From Elusimicrobiaceae bacterium (lineage in GTDB: Bacteria; Elusimicrobiota; Elusimicrobia; Elusimicrobiales; Elusimicrobiaceae): DNA of 64,000 nucleotides. Under the pieces are notes generated by a model that saw only the letters and a list, made by a program, of their open reading frames with translations, searched no databases and was not told the DNA's origin. Positions 1 to 8,604 of the stretch are shown here, one piece after another. A program made the position numbers and the translations under genes. The stretch covers positions 1-64,000 of the forward strand of contig JAFXOI010000003.1 in assembly GCA_017528825.1 (NCBI GenBank). The letters run 5' to 3'. Each line of letters opens with the position of its first letter. The first letter of the stretch is position 1.

Positions 1-1
1 A

Positions 2-409
2 CGGGAAGAATTGGCGGGCTCATGGGGAAAACCGGTTTGGATAGCTAGCAGCGGTTTCCGGTACTATATTGGGCTCTGTCTTTTGGGATATGGATATTTG
101 CTGGCTCCGTTTTTGCGGGCCGGTGTTTCTGCCGCCAGACAATTGCAAACCGATGCTAATACCGTATTAGTCACCCGCTATCCGGCAGGACTGCGTCACG
201 CGCTGTGGCATATGGATCAGGATAACCGGATTGAAATTTTGGACCGGTTACAGTTAGTGGGTATTATGTGTATTGAAAAGCCGAGCGGAGAGCCCACACT
301 ACTACAACGTATCAGCGGAATTTACAAAGCATATCCGTCGCTGGACAAGCGGCTGCTTGCCCTGCATGATATGGACGGCATGTTTGATAAATTGCCGCCT
401 CGTGCGTAA
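2..409 (+). CDS. M48 family (HtpX-like) metalloprotease, C-terminal part
   Basis: This is the 3' end of a gene that begins before the window; the frame is open from base 2, so the internal TTG at 11 is not a real start. M48 proteases are zinc endopeptidases of the inner membrane that degrade misfolded membrane proteins. Visible here is one hydrophobic segment (YYIGLCLLGYGYLLAPF), then a stretch RQLQTDANTVLVTRYPAGLRHAL that matches the family pattern of an acidic residue followed by a tyrosine/arginine-rich helix near the third zinc ligand. The ending, YPSLDKRLLAL, corresponds to the usual HPPLxxRIxxL tail. The HEXXH motif lies outside the window, so activity cannot be judged. It converges on lemA with a 3-bp gap; HtpX and LemA genes are often neighbours, which supports both calls. 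Confidence 0.72.
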   Translation, partial: REELAGSWGKPVWIASSGFRYYIGLCLLGYGYLLAPFLRAGVSAARQLQTDANTVLVTRYPAGLRHALWHMDQDNRIEILDRLQLVGIMCIEKPSGEPTLLQRISGIYKAYPSLDKRLLALHDMDGMFDKLPPRA

Positions 410-412
410 GCG

Positions 413-946
413 TTAAAGTAGTTTATTGGTGCTGGGCTGAAAGTCAAAATATTCAAAAGATTCAAAGTCCAGCAGGCGCGCCCAAACATTCAAAGGAAAT
501 ACGCCGGTTAACGTATTAAAATCCCGCACCGCACTGTTATAAGACCTTTTATTGCGTTGGATGCGGGCTTCCACTTGCGATGTTTCTTCCAGTAAATGCA
601 AAAAATGGGCGTCGTGTTGATAAGAGGCGTCTTTCTGCAAAGTTTCAAACAAAAGATGTAGGGTACGGCTGAGATCTTCTTCGCAGGCTACCCGTTTAGC
701 CAAATTGTCGCAGAAGGCTTCTCGGTCTTTTAATTGATTGAGGGAGTAGGCAAATCCTTTGCCCAGTTCGGGTATGGCAGTGGCTAAAAGTGCTAACGGT
801 CCAATTAAATCACTACGTTTTTTAAGTTGTACATCTAATCGCAATTTCGCTTGTAGTACTGCCTTCCTTAGCGCGGCAAATTTGAAATAAGCTCCTATAG
901 CCCCTACCACTAGCGCACACATAAAACCAAATAAGAACCAAACCAT
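413..946 (-). CDS. lemA: LemA family protein
   Basis: A 177-residue protein with one N-terminal membrane helix (about residues 2-22) followed by a long helical domain. The pattern RLDVQLKKRSDLIGPL near residue 35 matches the LemA signature (QIDVQLKRRYDLIPNL), and the C-terminal YNSAVRDFNTLTGVFPLNVWARLLDFESFEYF matches the family's closing motif. LemA proteins are membrane-anchored with unknown biochemical role, often genetically linked to HtpX-type proteases. The ribosome site AGGAGGG lies 5 nt before the ATG. A good sigma-70 promoter precedes it (annotated separately). Confidence 0.85.
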   Translation of the reverse strand: MVWFLFGFMCALVVGAIGAYFKFAALRKAVLQAKLRLDVQLKKRSDLIGPLALLATAIPELGKGFAYSLNQLKDREAFCDNLAKRVACEEDLSRTLHLLFETLQKDASYQHDAHFLHLLEETSQVEARIQRNKRSYNSAVRDFNTLTGVFPLNVWARLLDFESFEYFDFQPSTNKLL

Positions 947-990
947 AATAACCCTCCTATCTTGCCAAATAGAATTTTTCTCCTACAGTC

Positions 991-1019
991 AGTATAGTGA
1001 TTTCTGCCTTTTTTATCAA
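991..1019 (-). promoter_or_regulatory. sigma-70-type promoter of lemA
   Basis: On the minus strand TTGATA (1019-1014) and TATACT (996-991) are separated by exactly 17 nt, about 45 nt before the lemA start codon. This is close to consensus. Confidence 0.7.
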
Positions 1020-1092
1020 GTCTGTTTTCTTAATTATGCCCCGCCTATTTGTTGGGCAGGTTTTTTCTGTATAGCTTTTCTAAAACATATGA

Positions 1093-1107
1093 TACAATAT
1101 AACTATG
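1093..1107 (+). promoter_or_regulatory. -10 element directly abutting the ATG (leaderless start)
   Basis: TACAAT at 1093-1098 is followed after 6 nt by the start codon at 1105, leaving no room for a ribosome-binding site. Transcription from this -10 would begin at or next to the ATG. No clear -35 is visible. The same arrangement recurs at 9574 and 36227. Confidence 0.45.
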
Positions 1108-1530
1108 AATCAACACGGTATTTTACATAAACTGATGTTAGTAGTTATTTTGGTGGCCGGTTTTGGCCTAGCTTTGACGTTGCCGGCTTGGAAAAAGCAC
1201 ACGGACCAACGTCACGCTCACCAAGTAATACATATATTGCAACAGTTGGCAGAACAAGAAAGAACTTTCTATGCCCAATATGGCGTATATAGTGCTGATT
1301 TGGCTTCTCTGACAACGGATCCGGCTTGTCATCCCGCGGTGCGGGAAGGACAGAGTCGCATGCAATGTGCTGAATATGAAATCAGCCTGGAACAAGCACA
1401 TGTTTTGCAGGCCCACAGTCTGAAATATCCCCAATGGTTTGAGTTGGATATAGAAGATCCGCATTTGAAATGCGAATATGAAACCGATTCGACGGTGGGG
1501 GCTTTATTGTGCAAGGCTGTCCATTTATAA
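1105..1530 (+). CDS. pilin-like small envelope protein
   Basis: A 141-residue protein with a hydrophobic N-terminal helix (about residues 8-27) followed by a helix carrying paired-residue patterns (VIHILQQLAEQERTFYAQYGVYSADLASL). The latter resembles the alpha-1 helix and AEQxYYxxxGxYxxxLxxL segment of type IV pilin-like proteins. The prepilin peptidase motif (G/A followed by FTLIE) is absent, so it may stay as a membrane-anchored protein. Four cysteines in the C-terminal half could form disulfides. It precedes the lipoprotein run with an 18-nt gap. The start is chosen because a -10 element ends 6 nt upstream. Specific function unknown. Confidence 0.6.
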   Translation: MNQHGILHKLMLVVILVAGFGLALTLPAWKKHTDQRHAHQVIHILQQLAEQERTFYAQYGVYSADLASLTTDPACHPAVREGQSRMQCAEYEISLEQAHVLQAHSLKYPQWFELDIEDPHLKCEYETDSTVGALLCKAVHL

Positions 1531-1548
1531 GAAGTAAAGGAGAACATC

Positions 1549-2139
1549 ATGAAAAAAGTATGGTTTAGTTTGTTGATAGTGCCGTTTTTATTTGCCTGTG
1601 CCACAAAGGTGAATCGTATTGACACAAATGAGGTAAAGGATATTAGCGGCCGTTGGAATGATACGGACTCACAAATGGTAGCCCAAGAGATGATTTCGGA
1701 TTGTCTGAACTCCGGTTGGTATGCCAAAACAGTGTCCAAACTGGGAAAAGAACCGGTCGTGATCGTAGGTACGGTAACCAATGACAGTATGGAACATATC
1801 AATACCGCCACTTTTGTGGAGGAGATACAACGGGCATTGATTAATTCCGGCAAAGTGGAATTTGTTGCCAGCAAAAACGAACGCGGTGAAGTCCGCCAAG
1901 AAAGATTGGAACAAGATGAGTTCGCATCCGAAGAAACCCGCAAGGCTTTCGGACGGGAAGTGGGAGCGGATTTTATGCTCTCGGGAGTGCTCAACTCTAT
2001 CGTGGATTCCCAAAATAAAAAGGCCGTTGTATTTTATCAGGTTAATATGAAACTGATCAATATTGAAACCAATCAAATTGTCTGGAACGGCCAAAAACAA
2101 ATTAAAAAATACGTTACTAGAAGCAAAACCAGCTGGTAA
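1549..2139 (+). CDS. LpoB-like penicillin-binding-protein activator lipoprotein
   Basis: A 196-residue lipoprotein with signal sequence ending in the lipobox LFAC (Cys17). The motif VNRIDTNEVKDISGRWNDTDSQMVAQEMI is characteristic of the LpoB family (COG3417), outer-membrane lipoproteins that activate a bifunctional peptidoglycan synthase. The later segment DFMLSGVLNSIVD...VVFYQVNMKLINIETNQIVWNGQKQIKK fits the LpoB fold. It is followed after 5 nt by a COG3014-like lipoprotein and then an LPP20-like lipoprotein, a trio that is linked in several other phyla. Ribosome site AAGGAG sits 7 nt before the ATG. Whether it activates a PBP in this organism is inferred. Confidence 0.85.
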   Translation: MKKVWFSLLIVPFLFACATKVNRIDTNEVKDISGRWNDTDSQMVAQEMISDCLNSGWYAKTVSKLGKEPVVIVGTVTNDSMEHINTATFVEEIQRALINSGKVEFVASKNERGEVRQERLEQDEFASEETRKAFGREVGADFMLSGVLNSIVDSQNKKAVVFYQVNMKLINIETNQIVWNGQKQIKKYVTRSKTSW

Positions 2140-2144
2140 ATTTT

Positions 2145-3443
2145 ATGACGAAGGCGCGTTGGTGTACACTCCTGACAGTCTTATTATGCTGCTCAGCGTG
2201 CAGCGCGCCTTCTTTACGTCATAAAAAAGAAGTTAATAAACATCTCGCCTCGAACGATTTCATCGCTGCCCAACAATCTATAGAAAAATCAAGAACCAAA
2301 GAATATAGCCGTAAGGATAGTTTGCTATATGCCTTGGATGTGGGGGCTGTATTGCATGATGGAGGAATGGAGGCAGACAGTGATAAACATTTTGCTTACG
2401 CGCAAGACCGCATAGACGAACTTTTTACCAAAAGTCTTTCTGCCTACACGGCTCGCTATCTTATTAATGATTTAACCGCTCCGTATCAGCCGGCCCCTTA
2501 CGAACGAGTGCTGACCTATTATTACCGCGCCATGAATTTTTTAAGCCAAGGAAGAATCGGAGATGCCTTGGTGGAGGCCAACCGCGCGGTGTATTATCTG
2601 GATCATTTGCGTGACGGTAAAAAATCCGGTTGGCGGGAGGACCCCTTCGTACAGTATTTTATGAGTTTGGTATTTGAGTCAGCAGGGAAACGGGATGATG
2701 CCCGTATTGCACGCGCGCGTGCTTCCCAAGCGGCTCCCGCCATCGTCCAAGCATTAAGACTGCCTGTTCCGCCAGCCGATTATGGAGAGGTGATTTTGGT
2801 ACATGCCAACGGGGTGGTACCGCTTAAAAAAAGCCAAACCTTTCAAGTGGCGTGGGGAGATGTATTTCTGTGGCTCAATGACCCGCGGGAACAAGCTAAT
2901 ACCGTAAGTCCTGAAATCCAAAATGCCATTTCCGCCGGCTTGTTGGGCAATGCCATTACAGTAGCTTATCCCGTTGTATCGGAACAACCGTTTGAGATTC
3001 AATCTTCCGAAGTCATCACCCAACAAGGGGAGTCTTATCCCACCAGTTTACTAGGGGATGTGGCTGGTTCTATGAAAACGGATTTGAAAGAAAAAGAAGC
3101 GGGAACTTTATTTCGTTTAGCAATACGAGCCGCTTCAAAACGGGTGGCGGCCGTACAGGCCAAACATGCAGCGGCACGTTCGTCCCAACAAGAGTATGTG
3201 GGAGATTTAGCCGCCATGCTGGTCAGCTTCTTAGGCGCTTTAACCGAGAAAGCCGATACACGCCAATGGTTCACTTTACCGGCCCAGTTGCGCCTGGCGC
3301 GTTTTTATGTGCCGGCCGGTACACAAGATATTACGCTGCGTTTTAGAAATGGATTTGGTAAGATAGTAGGAGAGTATACATTTAAGGATGTTGCAGTGCC
3401 GGCGGGGGGACGCGTATATTTACACCACCGCACAGCCAAATAA
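2145..3443 (+). CDS. COG3014-like lipoprotein with TPR-like region
   Basis: A 432-residue predicted lipoprotein (signal peptide ending CSAC). Residues 120-190 contain a TPR-like pair of helices (YERVLTYYYRAMNFLSQGRIGDALVEANRAV) followed by WREDPFVQYFMSLVFESAGKRDDARIARARA, as in COG3014 proteins. The C-terminal half is predicted beta-rich and ends with VPAGGRVYLHHR, as in that family. Its role is unknown; its fixed position between LpoB-like and LPP20-like genes suggests a role in envelope or peptidoglycan assembly. The short 5-nt gap from the LpoB-like stop suggests translational coupling. Confidence 0.75.
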   Translation: MTKARWCTLLTVLLCCSACSAPSLRHKKEVNKHLASNDFIAAQQSIEKSRTKEYSRKDSLLYALDVGAVLHDGGMEADSDKHFAYAQDRIDELFTKSLSAYTARYLINDLTAPYQPAPYERVLTYYYRAMNFLSQGRIGDALVEANRAVYYLDHLRDGKKSGWREDPFVQYFMSLVFESAGKRDDARIARARASQAAPAIVQALRLPVPPADYGEVILVHANGVVPLKKSQTFQVAWGDVFLWLNDPREQANTVSPEIQNAISAGLLGNAITVAYPVVSEQPFEIQSSEVITQQGESYPTSLLGDVAGSMKTDLKEKEAGTLFRLAIRAASKRVAAVQAKHAAARSSQQEYVGDLAAMLVSFLGALTEKADTRQWFTLPAQLRLARFYVPAGTQDITLRFRNGFGKIVGEYTFKDVAVPAGGRVYLHHRTAK

Positions 3444-3455
3444 AGAGGAGAATAT

Positions 3456-4394
3456 ATGAAAAAAATAGGAATTGTGGCCAGCGCATTACTGTTATGTGCT
3501 TGCGCCGGGATCAATAAAAATACGGTCAGCTATCAAATGAGCAAATATGACCAACATGCCTATTACGTGGTAGCAGGCGAGGGCGCGACCAAGGACGCCG
3601 CGGCAGAGAATGCTTTGTCGAATATGCGTCAAAATATCTTGCAAAATGTACCCGATGCTCAGAAAATTGAACAGTTGGACGATTTATTAGCCAATGCAAA
3701 AATAGGGAAAGTGTGGCGTGATAAGAGTCAGCAAGACGTCAAAAATTATTTTGCTTTGGCCGTATTGAAACGTGCTACAGCCCAAACCATTTTACAGGCG
3801 CCGGCCAATGACTTGGATGCCCGCTTGGGAGCTTTAACTGCTAAACTACAGGCTACAGAGGACAAATTTGCAGGTCTGCGCGCCGCTTTTGCCATGGAAC
3901 CGCTAATCGTCAAACGCAATGTCCTGCAGGATTTGTATATTTTTATAAGCGAAGAGCATGAAGGATACGAAGCACAGCGGTTTGATTCATTCAAAAAAAT
4001 GTATAACGACCGTTTGGCCGCTGTTAAAGTGGCGGTTGTAGTGCGCGGAGAAGAACATCTCGTCTTGCTCTCTCGTATTACAGATGCGGTGAACCGGATG
4101 GGTCTAAGTGTTGTAGAACCGACGGATAGTACAGCGTTGTTATCGGTGGAAGTAGATGCCGAGGTGGACGGTTATACTTCCGATCGTTTGAAAGGACTAG
4201 AGTGGGCGGCTACCGGGGCTTCCGTAAGCATGCGGGACTTGCAGAACCTAACCACCTTTGCCCGTTTTGATGTGCATGACCGGGCCGGTACGGGCCGCCA
4301 AGCCGATTCTTTGCGTAAGAGCATGGAAGGGGTCGGACAGAAAGCCGCTACTGAAATTGTAGAACGTTTAACAAACTATTTGAAAACAAAATGA
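3456..4394 (+). CDS. LPP20-family-like lipoprotein
   Basis: A 312-residue lipoprotein (lipobox LCAC, Cys15). The segment YYVVAGEGATKDAAAENALSNM resembles the LPP20 domain, in which a short strand is followed by a helix with the pattern GxGxxxxxAxxxAxxxL. A coiled-coil-like helix follows (about residues 120-150). The C-terminal half resembles a second small alpha/beta domain (VAVVVRGEEHLVLLSRITDAVNRMGL). Ribosome site AGAGGAG lies 7 nt before the ATG. It completes the LpoB-COG3014-LPP20 gene set. Biochemical role not known. Confidence 0.65.
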   Translation: MKKIGIVASALLLCACAGINKNTVSYQMSKYDQHAYYVVAGEGATKDAAAENALSNMRQNILQNVPDAQKIEQLDDLLANAKIGKVWRDKSQQDVKNYFALAVLKRATAQTILQAPANDLDARLGALTAKLQATEDKFAGLRAAFAMEPLIVKRNVLQDLYIFISEEHEGYEAQRFDSFKKMYNDRLAAVKVAVVVRGEEHLVLLSRITDAVNRMGLSVVEPTDSTALLSVEVDAEVDGYTSDRLKGLEWAATGASVSMRDLQNLTTFARFDVHDRAGTGRQADSLRKSMEGVGQKAATEIVERLTNYLKTK

Positions 4395-4403
4395 GGAGAC
4401 TGT

Positions 4404-5108
4404 ATGAAAAAAACATTATTTTTTATCTTATGTGCCGCGTTATTAGTACCGGCTTGTGCGCAACAAAATGAGTCGGAAGCAGACAAACAAGCCCCTGCCG
4501 TACAAACCCCGGCGGAACGCAATAAAATGCTGTATTCGTTAGGGTTTTTATTGGGAGATAATTTAAAACATCAATTAGTATTGGATAATGATGACGATTA
4601 CAAAGCTCTTTCCCAAGGGATGCGCGATAGTTTGCTCAATAAACAGGCTCAAACAGATTTGGAAACGTATAAACCTCAAATCATGGAAAAATATAAACAA
4701 GATGCCCAGACGATTAGCCAACGTCGCCAAAAAGAACAGAAGGAGTATTTAGAAAAATTCGCTAAAGAAAAAGGCGTAAAAGTGCTGGACAACGGGGCTA
4801 TGATTAAATTATCCAAAGAAGGAAAAGGTCGCACCCCGAAAGCGGACAGCAAAGTAACGGTACATTATGAAGGGAAATTAATGGACGGAACCAAATTTGA
4901 CAGTTCGTACGACCGTGGAGAGGCCTTTACCACCAAATTGACGGATGTGGTGCCTTGTTGGACAAAAGGATTGCAGTATATGCGCCCGGCTTCCAAGGCC
5001 ACTTTAGTTTGTCCGGCCGATACGGCTTACGGGAATCGTCCCATTGGGGTTATTCCGGCTAATTCCGTCTTGATTTTTGAAGTGGAAATGATTGATATCG
5101 CTGACTAA
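4404..5108 (+). CDS. FKBP-type peptidyl-prolyl isomerase, lipoprotein (Mip/FkpA-like)
   Basis: A 234-residue protein: signal sequence with probable lipobox (LVPAC, Cys18), an N-terminal helical dimerisation region (about 40-115, beginning with MLYSLGFLLGDNL, typical of FKBP_N), then the FKBP catalytic domain (about 135-232) with VTVHYEGKLMDGTKFDSSYDRGEAF and IPANSVLIFEVEMIDI. The tryptophan at the floor of the active site (CWTKGLQYM) and the tyrosine in TAYGNR are present, so it should be active. It would help proteins fold in the periplasm. It continues the preceding lipoprotein operon (9-nt gap). Confidence 0.9.
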   Translation: MKKTLFFILCAALLVPACAQQNESEADKQAPAVQTPAERNKMLYSLGFLLGDNLKHQLVLDNDDDYKALSQGMRDSLLNKQAQTDLETYKPQIMEKYKQDAQTISQRRQKEQKEYLEKFAKEKGVKVLDNGAMIKLSKEGKGRTPKADSKVTVHYEGKLMDGTKFDSSYDRGEAFTTKLTDVVPCWTKGLQYMRPASKATLVCPADTAYGNRPIGVIPANSVLIFEVEMIDIAD

Positions 5109-5110
5109 TT

Positions 5111-5665
5111 ATGTCTAAATTAAGCCGTTTTTTGATTGGTGTAATTATAGCGGGGCTGGCTTTTATAGCGAGCTTGCACTTGTACCGTGCCTATGAACGG
5201 TACGCGCAAACCCAACAAGAATCCCAGCCCTTTGCTACACAAACTTTTAATCAGGTACCGGTTTCGTTCGAACCCGTGGAACCGGAAGTGCCCGTGTATA
5301 AACGCTATTCGGAAGATGCGCAACCACAGGAAATTTATTTAGAAGATGCTCCGTTGACACCGGACGCTGCAAAAGAGCAGGCCCGCCAGACAGTTAAATC
5401 TATTTTGGCAGATTATCAGAAGGATGAAAAACTACAGGCCTTTTATGCGGAACTGCAAAAAAATACCGGCCAAAATATCACGCTGGAAGATTTAAGCGGA
5501 GAAAATCTGGGGGTGTTGTTGCAACAGCATCCGCAAGTACAAGAAGTAATTAGCAAATATGCCAAAGATCCGGAATTTGCTAAAACGTTGCAAGAGATTT
5601 TTGCTAATCCGCAGTTTGTGCAAAGTGTAATGATTTTGCAACAACAAGGAAATCGGCCACGTTAA
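5111..5665 (+). CDS. hypothetical membrane-anchored periplasmic protein
   Basis: A 184-residue protein with a single N-terminal membrane helix (residues 5-24), a proline- and glutamate-rich linker (40-85) and a helical C-terminal domain ending in asparagine/glutamine-rich helices (DPEFAKTLQEIFANPQFVQSVM). I do not recognise a family. It starts 2 nt after the FKBP stop, so it is probably co-translated with it. No obvious ribosome site of its own. Confidence 0.6.
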   Translation: MSKLSRFLIGVIIAGLAFIASLHLYRAYERYAQTQQESQPFATQTFNQVPVSFEPVEPEVPVYKRYSEDAQPQEIYLEDAPLTPDAAKEQARQTVKSILADYQKDEKLQAFYAELQKNTGQNITLEDLSGENLGVLLQQHPQVQEVISKYAKDPEFAKTLQEIFANPQFVQSVMILQQQGNRPR

Positions 5666-5734
5666 ATATCCGTGTGCAGATAAGAAAATTTTGGTATGCT
5701 AGTAAGTAGTGGATTGTAGTGAGGAGGATTTTCT

Positions 5735-6253
5735 GTGTTAAAAATATTATTAAAAGCAGCAGTTTTATTTTTGATTGTTATGAGTGTGTATCTTATTGTG
5801 AATCCGACTGCGTGTTCTAATATGTTGGCTGGACGGGAACGGTCTTCTTCCCAGCAAGAACAAGGTCAACGTAATCCGATGAACGAACAAGGTCAAAGCG
5901 TATCCAGCACGCAAAATCAACCGGATGAGATGTTTACCCCTACGGCCGATCAGGCTCCGCATCAGGGTGTGATTGATACGAACACCTTGCAGGAAGAATC
6001 AAAGCATCCTGTCTATTCCCAACAAGACATTGACTATGCTATTGCTAGCCGTTATGTGGAATTAGAACGGGAATATGCCAGTAACCATACGATGGGAAAA
6101 GACACTTCCAGAGAGATTTCATTTATTGTTATGGATGATTTTGAAATGTCACCGGCCGAATGGGAAAGTTTCTTATCGCGTGCTACGGCCAGCGGATTAT
6201 TTGAAAAAGTCCGCAAAGAACTACCGATTACTCAATCTACTAGTGTGAAATAA
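5735..6253 (+). CDS. hypothetical membrane-anchored protein
   Basis: A 172-residue protein with an N-terminal membrane helix (residues 4-22), a glutamine/serine-rich disordered linker (about 30-75) and a charged helical C-terminus. The GTG start is chosen because GAGGAGG lies 8 nt upstream. The layout (anchor, low-complexity linker, small helical domain) resembles the preceding gene, but sequence similarity is not evident. Function unknown. It ends the envelope gene run, before a strong terminator. Confidence 0.6.
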   Translation: MLKILLKAAVLFLIVMSVYLIVNPTACSNMLAGRERSSSQQEQGQRNPMNEQGQSVSSTQNQPDEMFTPTADQAPHQGVIDTNTLQEESKHPVYSQQDIDYAIASRYVELEREYASNHTMGKDTSREISFIVMDDFEMSPAEWESFLSRATASGLFEKVRKELPITQSTSVK

Positions 6254-6255
6254 TA

Positions 6256-6283
6256 AAAACCCCGCTGAAAGGCGGGGTTTTTT
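6256..6283. terminator. bidirectional intrinsic terminator
   Basis: Stem CCCCGC/GCGGGG (6260-6265 with 6272-6277) flanked by A-tract and T-tract, between convergent genes; it can serve both. Confidence 0.85.
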
Positions 6284-6291
6284 ATGGTGTA

Positions 6292-7317
6292 TTAGCGGGG
6301 AAGTCTTCCTGCCAGTAATTCTGCCATCGGTCGCGTATATCTTATCTTGCTTAATATGATTTTGACAGAGGCAGTAATTGGTACAGATAAAAAGGCGCCC
6401 GGGATACCCCACACCAGCCCCCAAAAGATTAAAGAGGCCACGACTATGACCGGATGTAAATCCATTCCTTCTCCCATTAAATGCGGTTCAATTAAATTGC
6501 CGATTAAGAACTGGGTGGCCGTCATCAGCCCGATAATTACCCAAAATTGACTTCCGATTCCGTACTGTAAAAATAGGACGGGGGCCGGCAAAATAACAGA
6601 CACGATGGACCCAATACTGGGAATAAAGTTGAGCAGGAACGTGAACAAGGCAAAGAGGAAGGCTAATTTTACTTTGAAACAAATCAAAATAATCCATACC
6701 ACCAGAGCCGTCACCAAGGAAGTAATGAGTTTAACAGACAGGTATTTGGATACATTAGCCAGCATAGCCTGTACCGTGTCATTGGGAGTATGAGAAGGAA
6801 TCGCCTTTTTCTCACCGATAAATAAGAAAATAATAAACAAAATAATTAAGGTAGTAGTCGAGAGAACAGAGAAGAGCTGTTTTCCAAAGTTTTGGAACCA
6901 ATTGAGCAAAGGTAATTCACGTATATACTCAATGACGGAAGCTTGGTCCAGTTCAATGCCGTGCTGAGCCAGTTTGTGCATTAAATCAGTGGCCATACCC
7001 AGTAAATTGTCGCGGTAAATCTCGGCTCCCTTTAAGAAACTTCCTACGGAATTGACCGTGAAATAAATCACACCTGCAAAACATAAAGTAAAGAAAAGAA
7101 TAGAAACTGTCAATGCAAGCCATGCAGGCAAAGATAATTTTTTATGTAACAGCGCCGCGCATTGGGCTAAGATGGTATAGAAAAAAATAGCAATTACCAG
7201 CGGAATCATCAAGGCGCGGGTATAAATCAGCGCTGCCGTAATAACTCCGGCCGCAATAATAGTAAGACAAATGGCACTTGTTTTTTGATAGTACCACGCA
7301 GTTTTATCGGTAAACAT
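6292..7317 (-). CDS. AI-2E family transporter (PerM-like permease)
   Basis: A 341-residue integral membrane protein with about eight hydrophobic segments. The order fits the family: two N-terminal helices, a soluble segment rich in leucine (residues 95-155), then helices with FALFTFLLNFIPSIGSIVSVILPAPV and a loop LIGNLIEPHLMGEGMDLHPVIVVASLIFWGLVWGIPGAFLSVP. Both matches are classic for AI-2E/PerM permeases, whose substrates range from quorum signal to sodium/proton exchange; the substrate here is unknown. It is the last gene of a four-gene minus-strand operon, sharing one base with the preceding stop. Confidence 0.88.
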   Translation of the reverse strand: MFTDKTAWYYQKTSAICLTIIAAGVITAALIYTRALMIPLVIAIFFYTILAQCAALLHKKLSLPAWLALTVSILFFTLCFAGVIYFTVNSVGSFLKGAEIYRDNLLGMATDLMHKLAQHGIELDQASVIEYIRELPLLNWFQNFGKQLFSVLSTTTLIILFIIFLFIGEKKAIPSHTPNDTVQAMLANVSKYLSVKLITSLVTALVVWIILICFKVKLAFLFALFTFLLNFIPSIGSIVSVILPAPVLFLQYGIGSQFWVIIGLMTATQFLIGNLIEPHLMGEGMDLHPVIVVASLIFWGLVWGIPGAFLSVPITASVKIILSKIRYTRPMAELLAGRLPR

Positions 7318-7817
7318 TAGACCCCCTTTGATTCCATTCGTTTGGTAATTTCACGAGAAAGAAACAAAATTTTTCCTGTTATATTGTTCAAATCGTCGCA
7401 GCAAGCGGTTAGCATCCAAACAGGCAATTTGGCTAAAGTATAATTCTTATAAAACCGGTTAAATTGATCATAAGCGGTGGTAAAATCATCACAGCAACGG
7501 GATAAATTTTTGGCCCGCAAAGAAAAATTCTTGGCTTGCAAAGAGTTCGGCACCAGCTCCTTATAAGGAGAGATGCGGCATTGCCCCCGTAAATGTTGCC
7601 AGGTATCTACAAGTTGGTCCATATGGCTACGCAGTTGGGTGCAAAATTGGGTAAAATCAGTTCCAAAAGCGGTATCACGTATCTGAATTTGTTTGTGGTC
7701 TTGGCTTAAAATAAGCTCCAGGCGTCGCGTGAAATCACGCAATTGTTGCGTTTGAATAGCGAGCATACCGCGTGCGGCATCCGCCTGGGTGGCTAATTGA
7801 TCAAATAAATCTGTCAT
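7317..7817 (-). CDS. hypothetical cytoplasmic helical protein
   Basis: A 166-residue, predicted all-helical protein with no signal or membrane segment and several cysteines (RCCDDF, TACCDDL). I do not recognise it. It overlaps the end of the histidine kinase gene by 4 nt and the start of the permease by 1 nt, so all three are translated from one message. The position next to a kinase that lacks a sensor domain makes it a candidate partner, but this is only context. Confidence 0.55.
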   Translation of the reverse strand: MTDLFDQLATQADAARGMLAIQTQQLRDFTRRLELILSQDHKQIQIRDTAFGTDFTQFCTQLRSHMDQLVDTWQHLRGQCRISPYKELVPNSLQAKNFSLRAKNLSRCCDDFTTAYDQFNRFYKNYTLAKLPVWMLTACCDDLNNITGKILFLSREITKRMESKGV

Positions 7818-8596
7818 AGCGCATAGGTGAGGGGGAAACTCAAGGTGAAAATGGAACCTAATCCCCGGTCAGACACCACGGTGATAGTACCGCCGTGTAA
7901 GTCCATAATTTTTTTGACGATAGTCAGACCAAGGCCCCATCCTTCAATTTGGCCCGTAAAATAGTCGTCCACCTGATAAAAACGGTCAAAAATTTTATGT
8001 ACATCTTGCGGACGGATACCCGCCCCATAGTCACGCACGGAAATGGAGATGCTGTCCCCGTGATGGGTGCCCTGTACTTTGATAATCTTTTCCAGTTTAT
8101 TGTTAAACTTGATGGCATTGGCCAACATTTCTTCCACTAAAAAGATAATCAGTTCCTCATCGGCTTTTAACTCTAGGGTGGGCGGGCAATCGATTTTAAT
8201 AGATGTGCCGCGCTTGGCTACAGTAGAAGAGGGGGAAGTTGACGACAATTCGTCTTCTTGGGCCACGGCATCGTTAGCGCACATTTTGAGTAAATCTTTT
8301 AGATTGATTGTTTTTTGAGATAAATCTTTAACGGTTAAATTGTTGACCTTATTGAAGAACAATAATTTGTCTACTAATTTACACAATTTGTTGCCCTGTT
8401 TGTTAATTTCTTCCAAGGCTTTGGTGGTAAACGGAGAGAAATTCTCTTTAGAGGATTGGGATAAGATAGCTTCTGAATAGCCATTAATAATGGAAAGGGG
8501 AGTGCGCAACTTATGGGAAACCAAAGACAGCATTTTCCCATCATCTTCCCCTTGCAAGGTCTTTACGACCGGATTTTTTTCAGATGTCTGATCCAT
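7814..8596 (-). CDS. soluble sensor histidine kinase
   Basis: A 260-residue kinase comprising only HisKA and HATPase_c domains. The H-box is SLVSHKLRTPLSIINGYSEA (phospho-accepting His about residue 28); the N-box is EEMLANAIKFNN; G1 is VRDYGAGI; F-box IFDRFYQVDDYF; G2 GWGLGLTIVKKIMDLHGG. No membrane helix or PAS domain precedes the H-box, so the input must come from a partner protein, and no response regulator gene is adjacent. The ribosome site GAGG overlaps the stop of the upstream beta-barrel gene. Confidence 0.88.
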   Translation of the reverse strand: MDQTSEKNPVVKTLQGEDDGKMLSLVSHKLRTPLSIINGYSEAILSQSSKENFSPFTTKALEEINKQGNKLCKLVDKLLFFNKVNNLTVKDLSQKTINLKDLLKMCANDAVAQEDELSSTSPSSTVAKRGTSIKIDCPPTLELKADEELIIFLVEEMLANAIKFNNKLEKIIKVQGTHHGDSISISVRDYGAGIRPQDVHKIFDRFYQVDDYFTGQIEGWGLGLTIVKKIMDLHGGTITVVSDRGLGSIFTLSFPLTYAL

Positions 8597-8604
8597 GTTT
8601 CCTC

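Noticed and set aside
1041-1070. Terminator TGCCC...GGGCA plus T-run before the gene at 1105
   Set aside because: No plus-strand gene ends upstream of it within 600 bp, and the stem is short; not listed as a feature.
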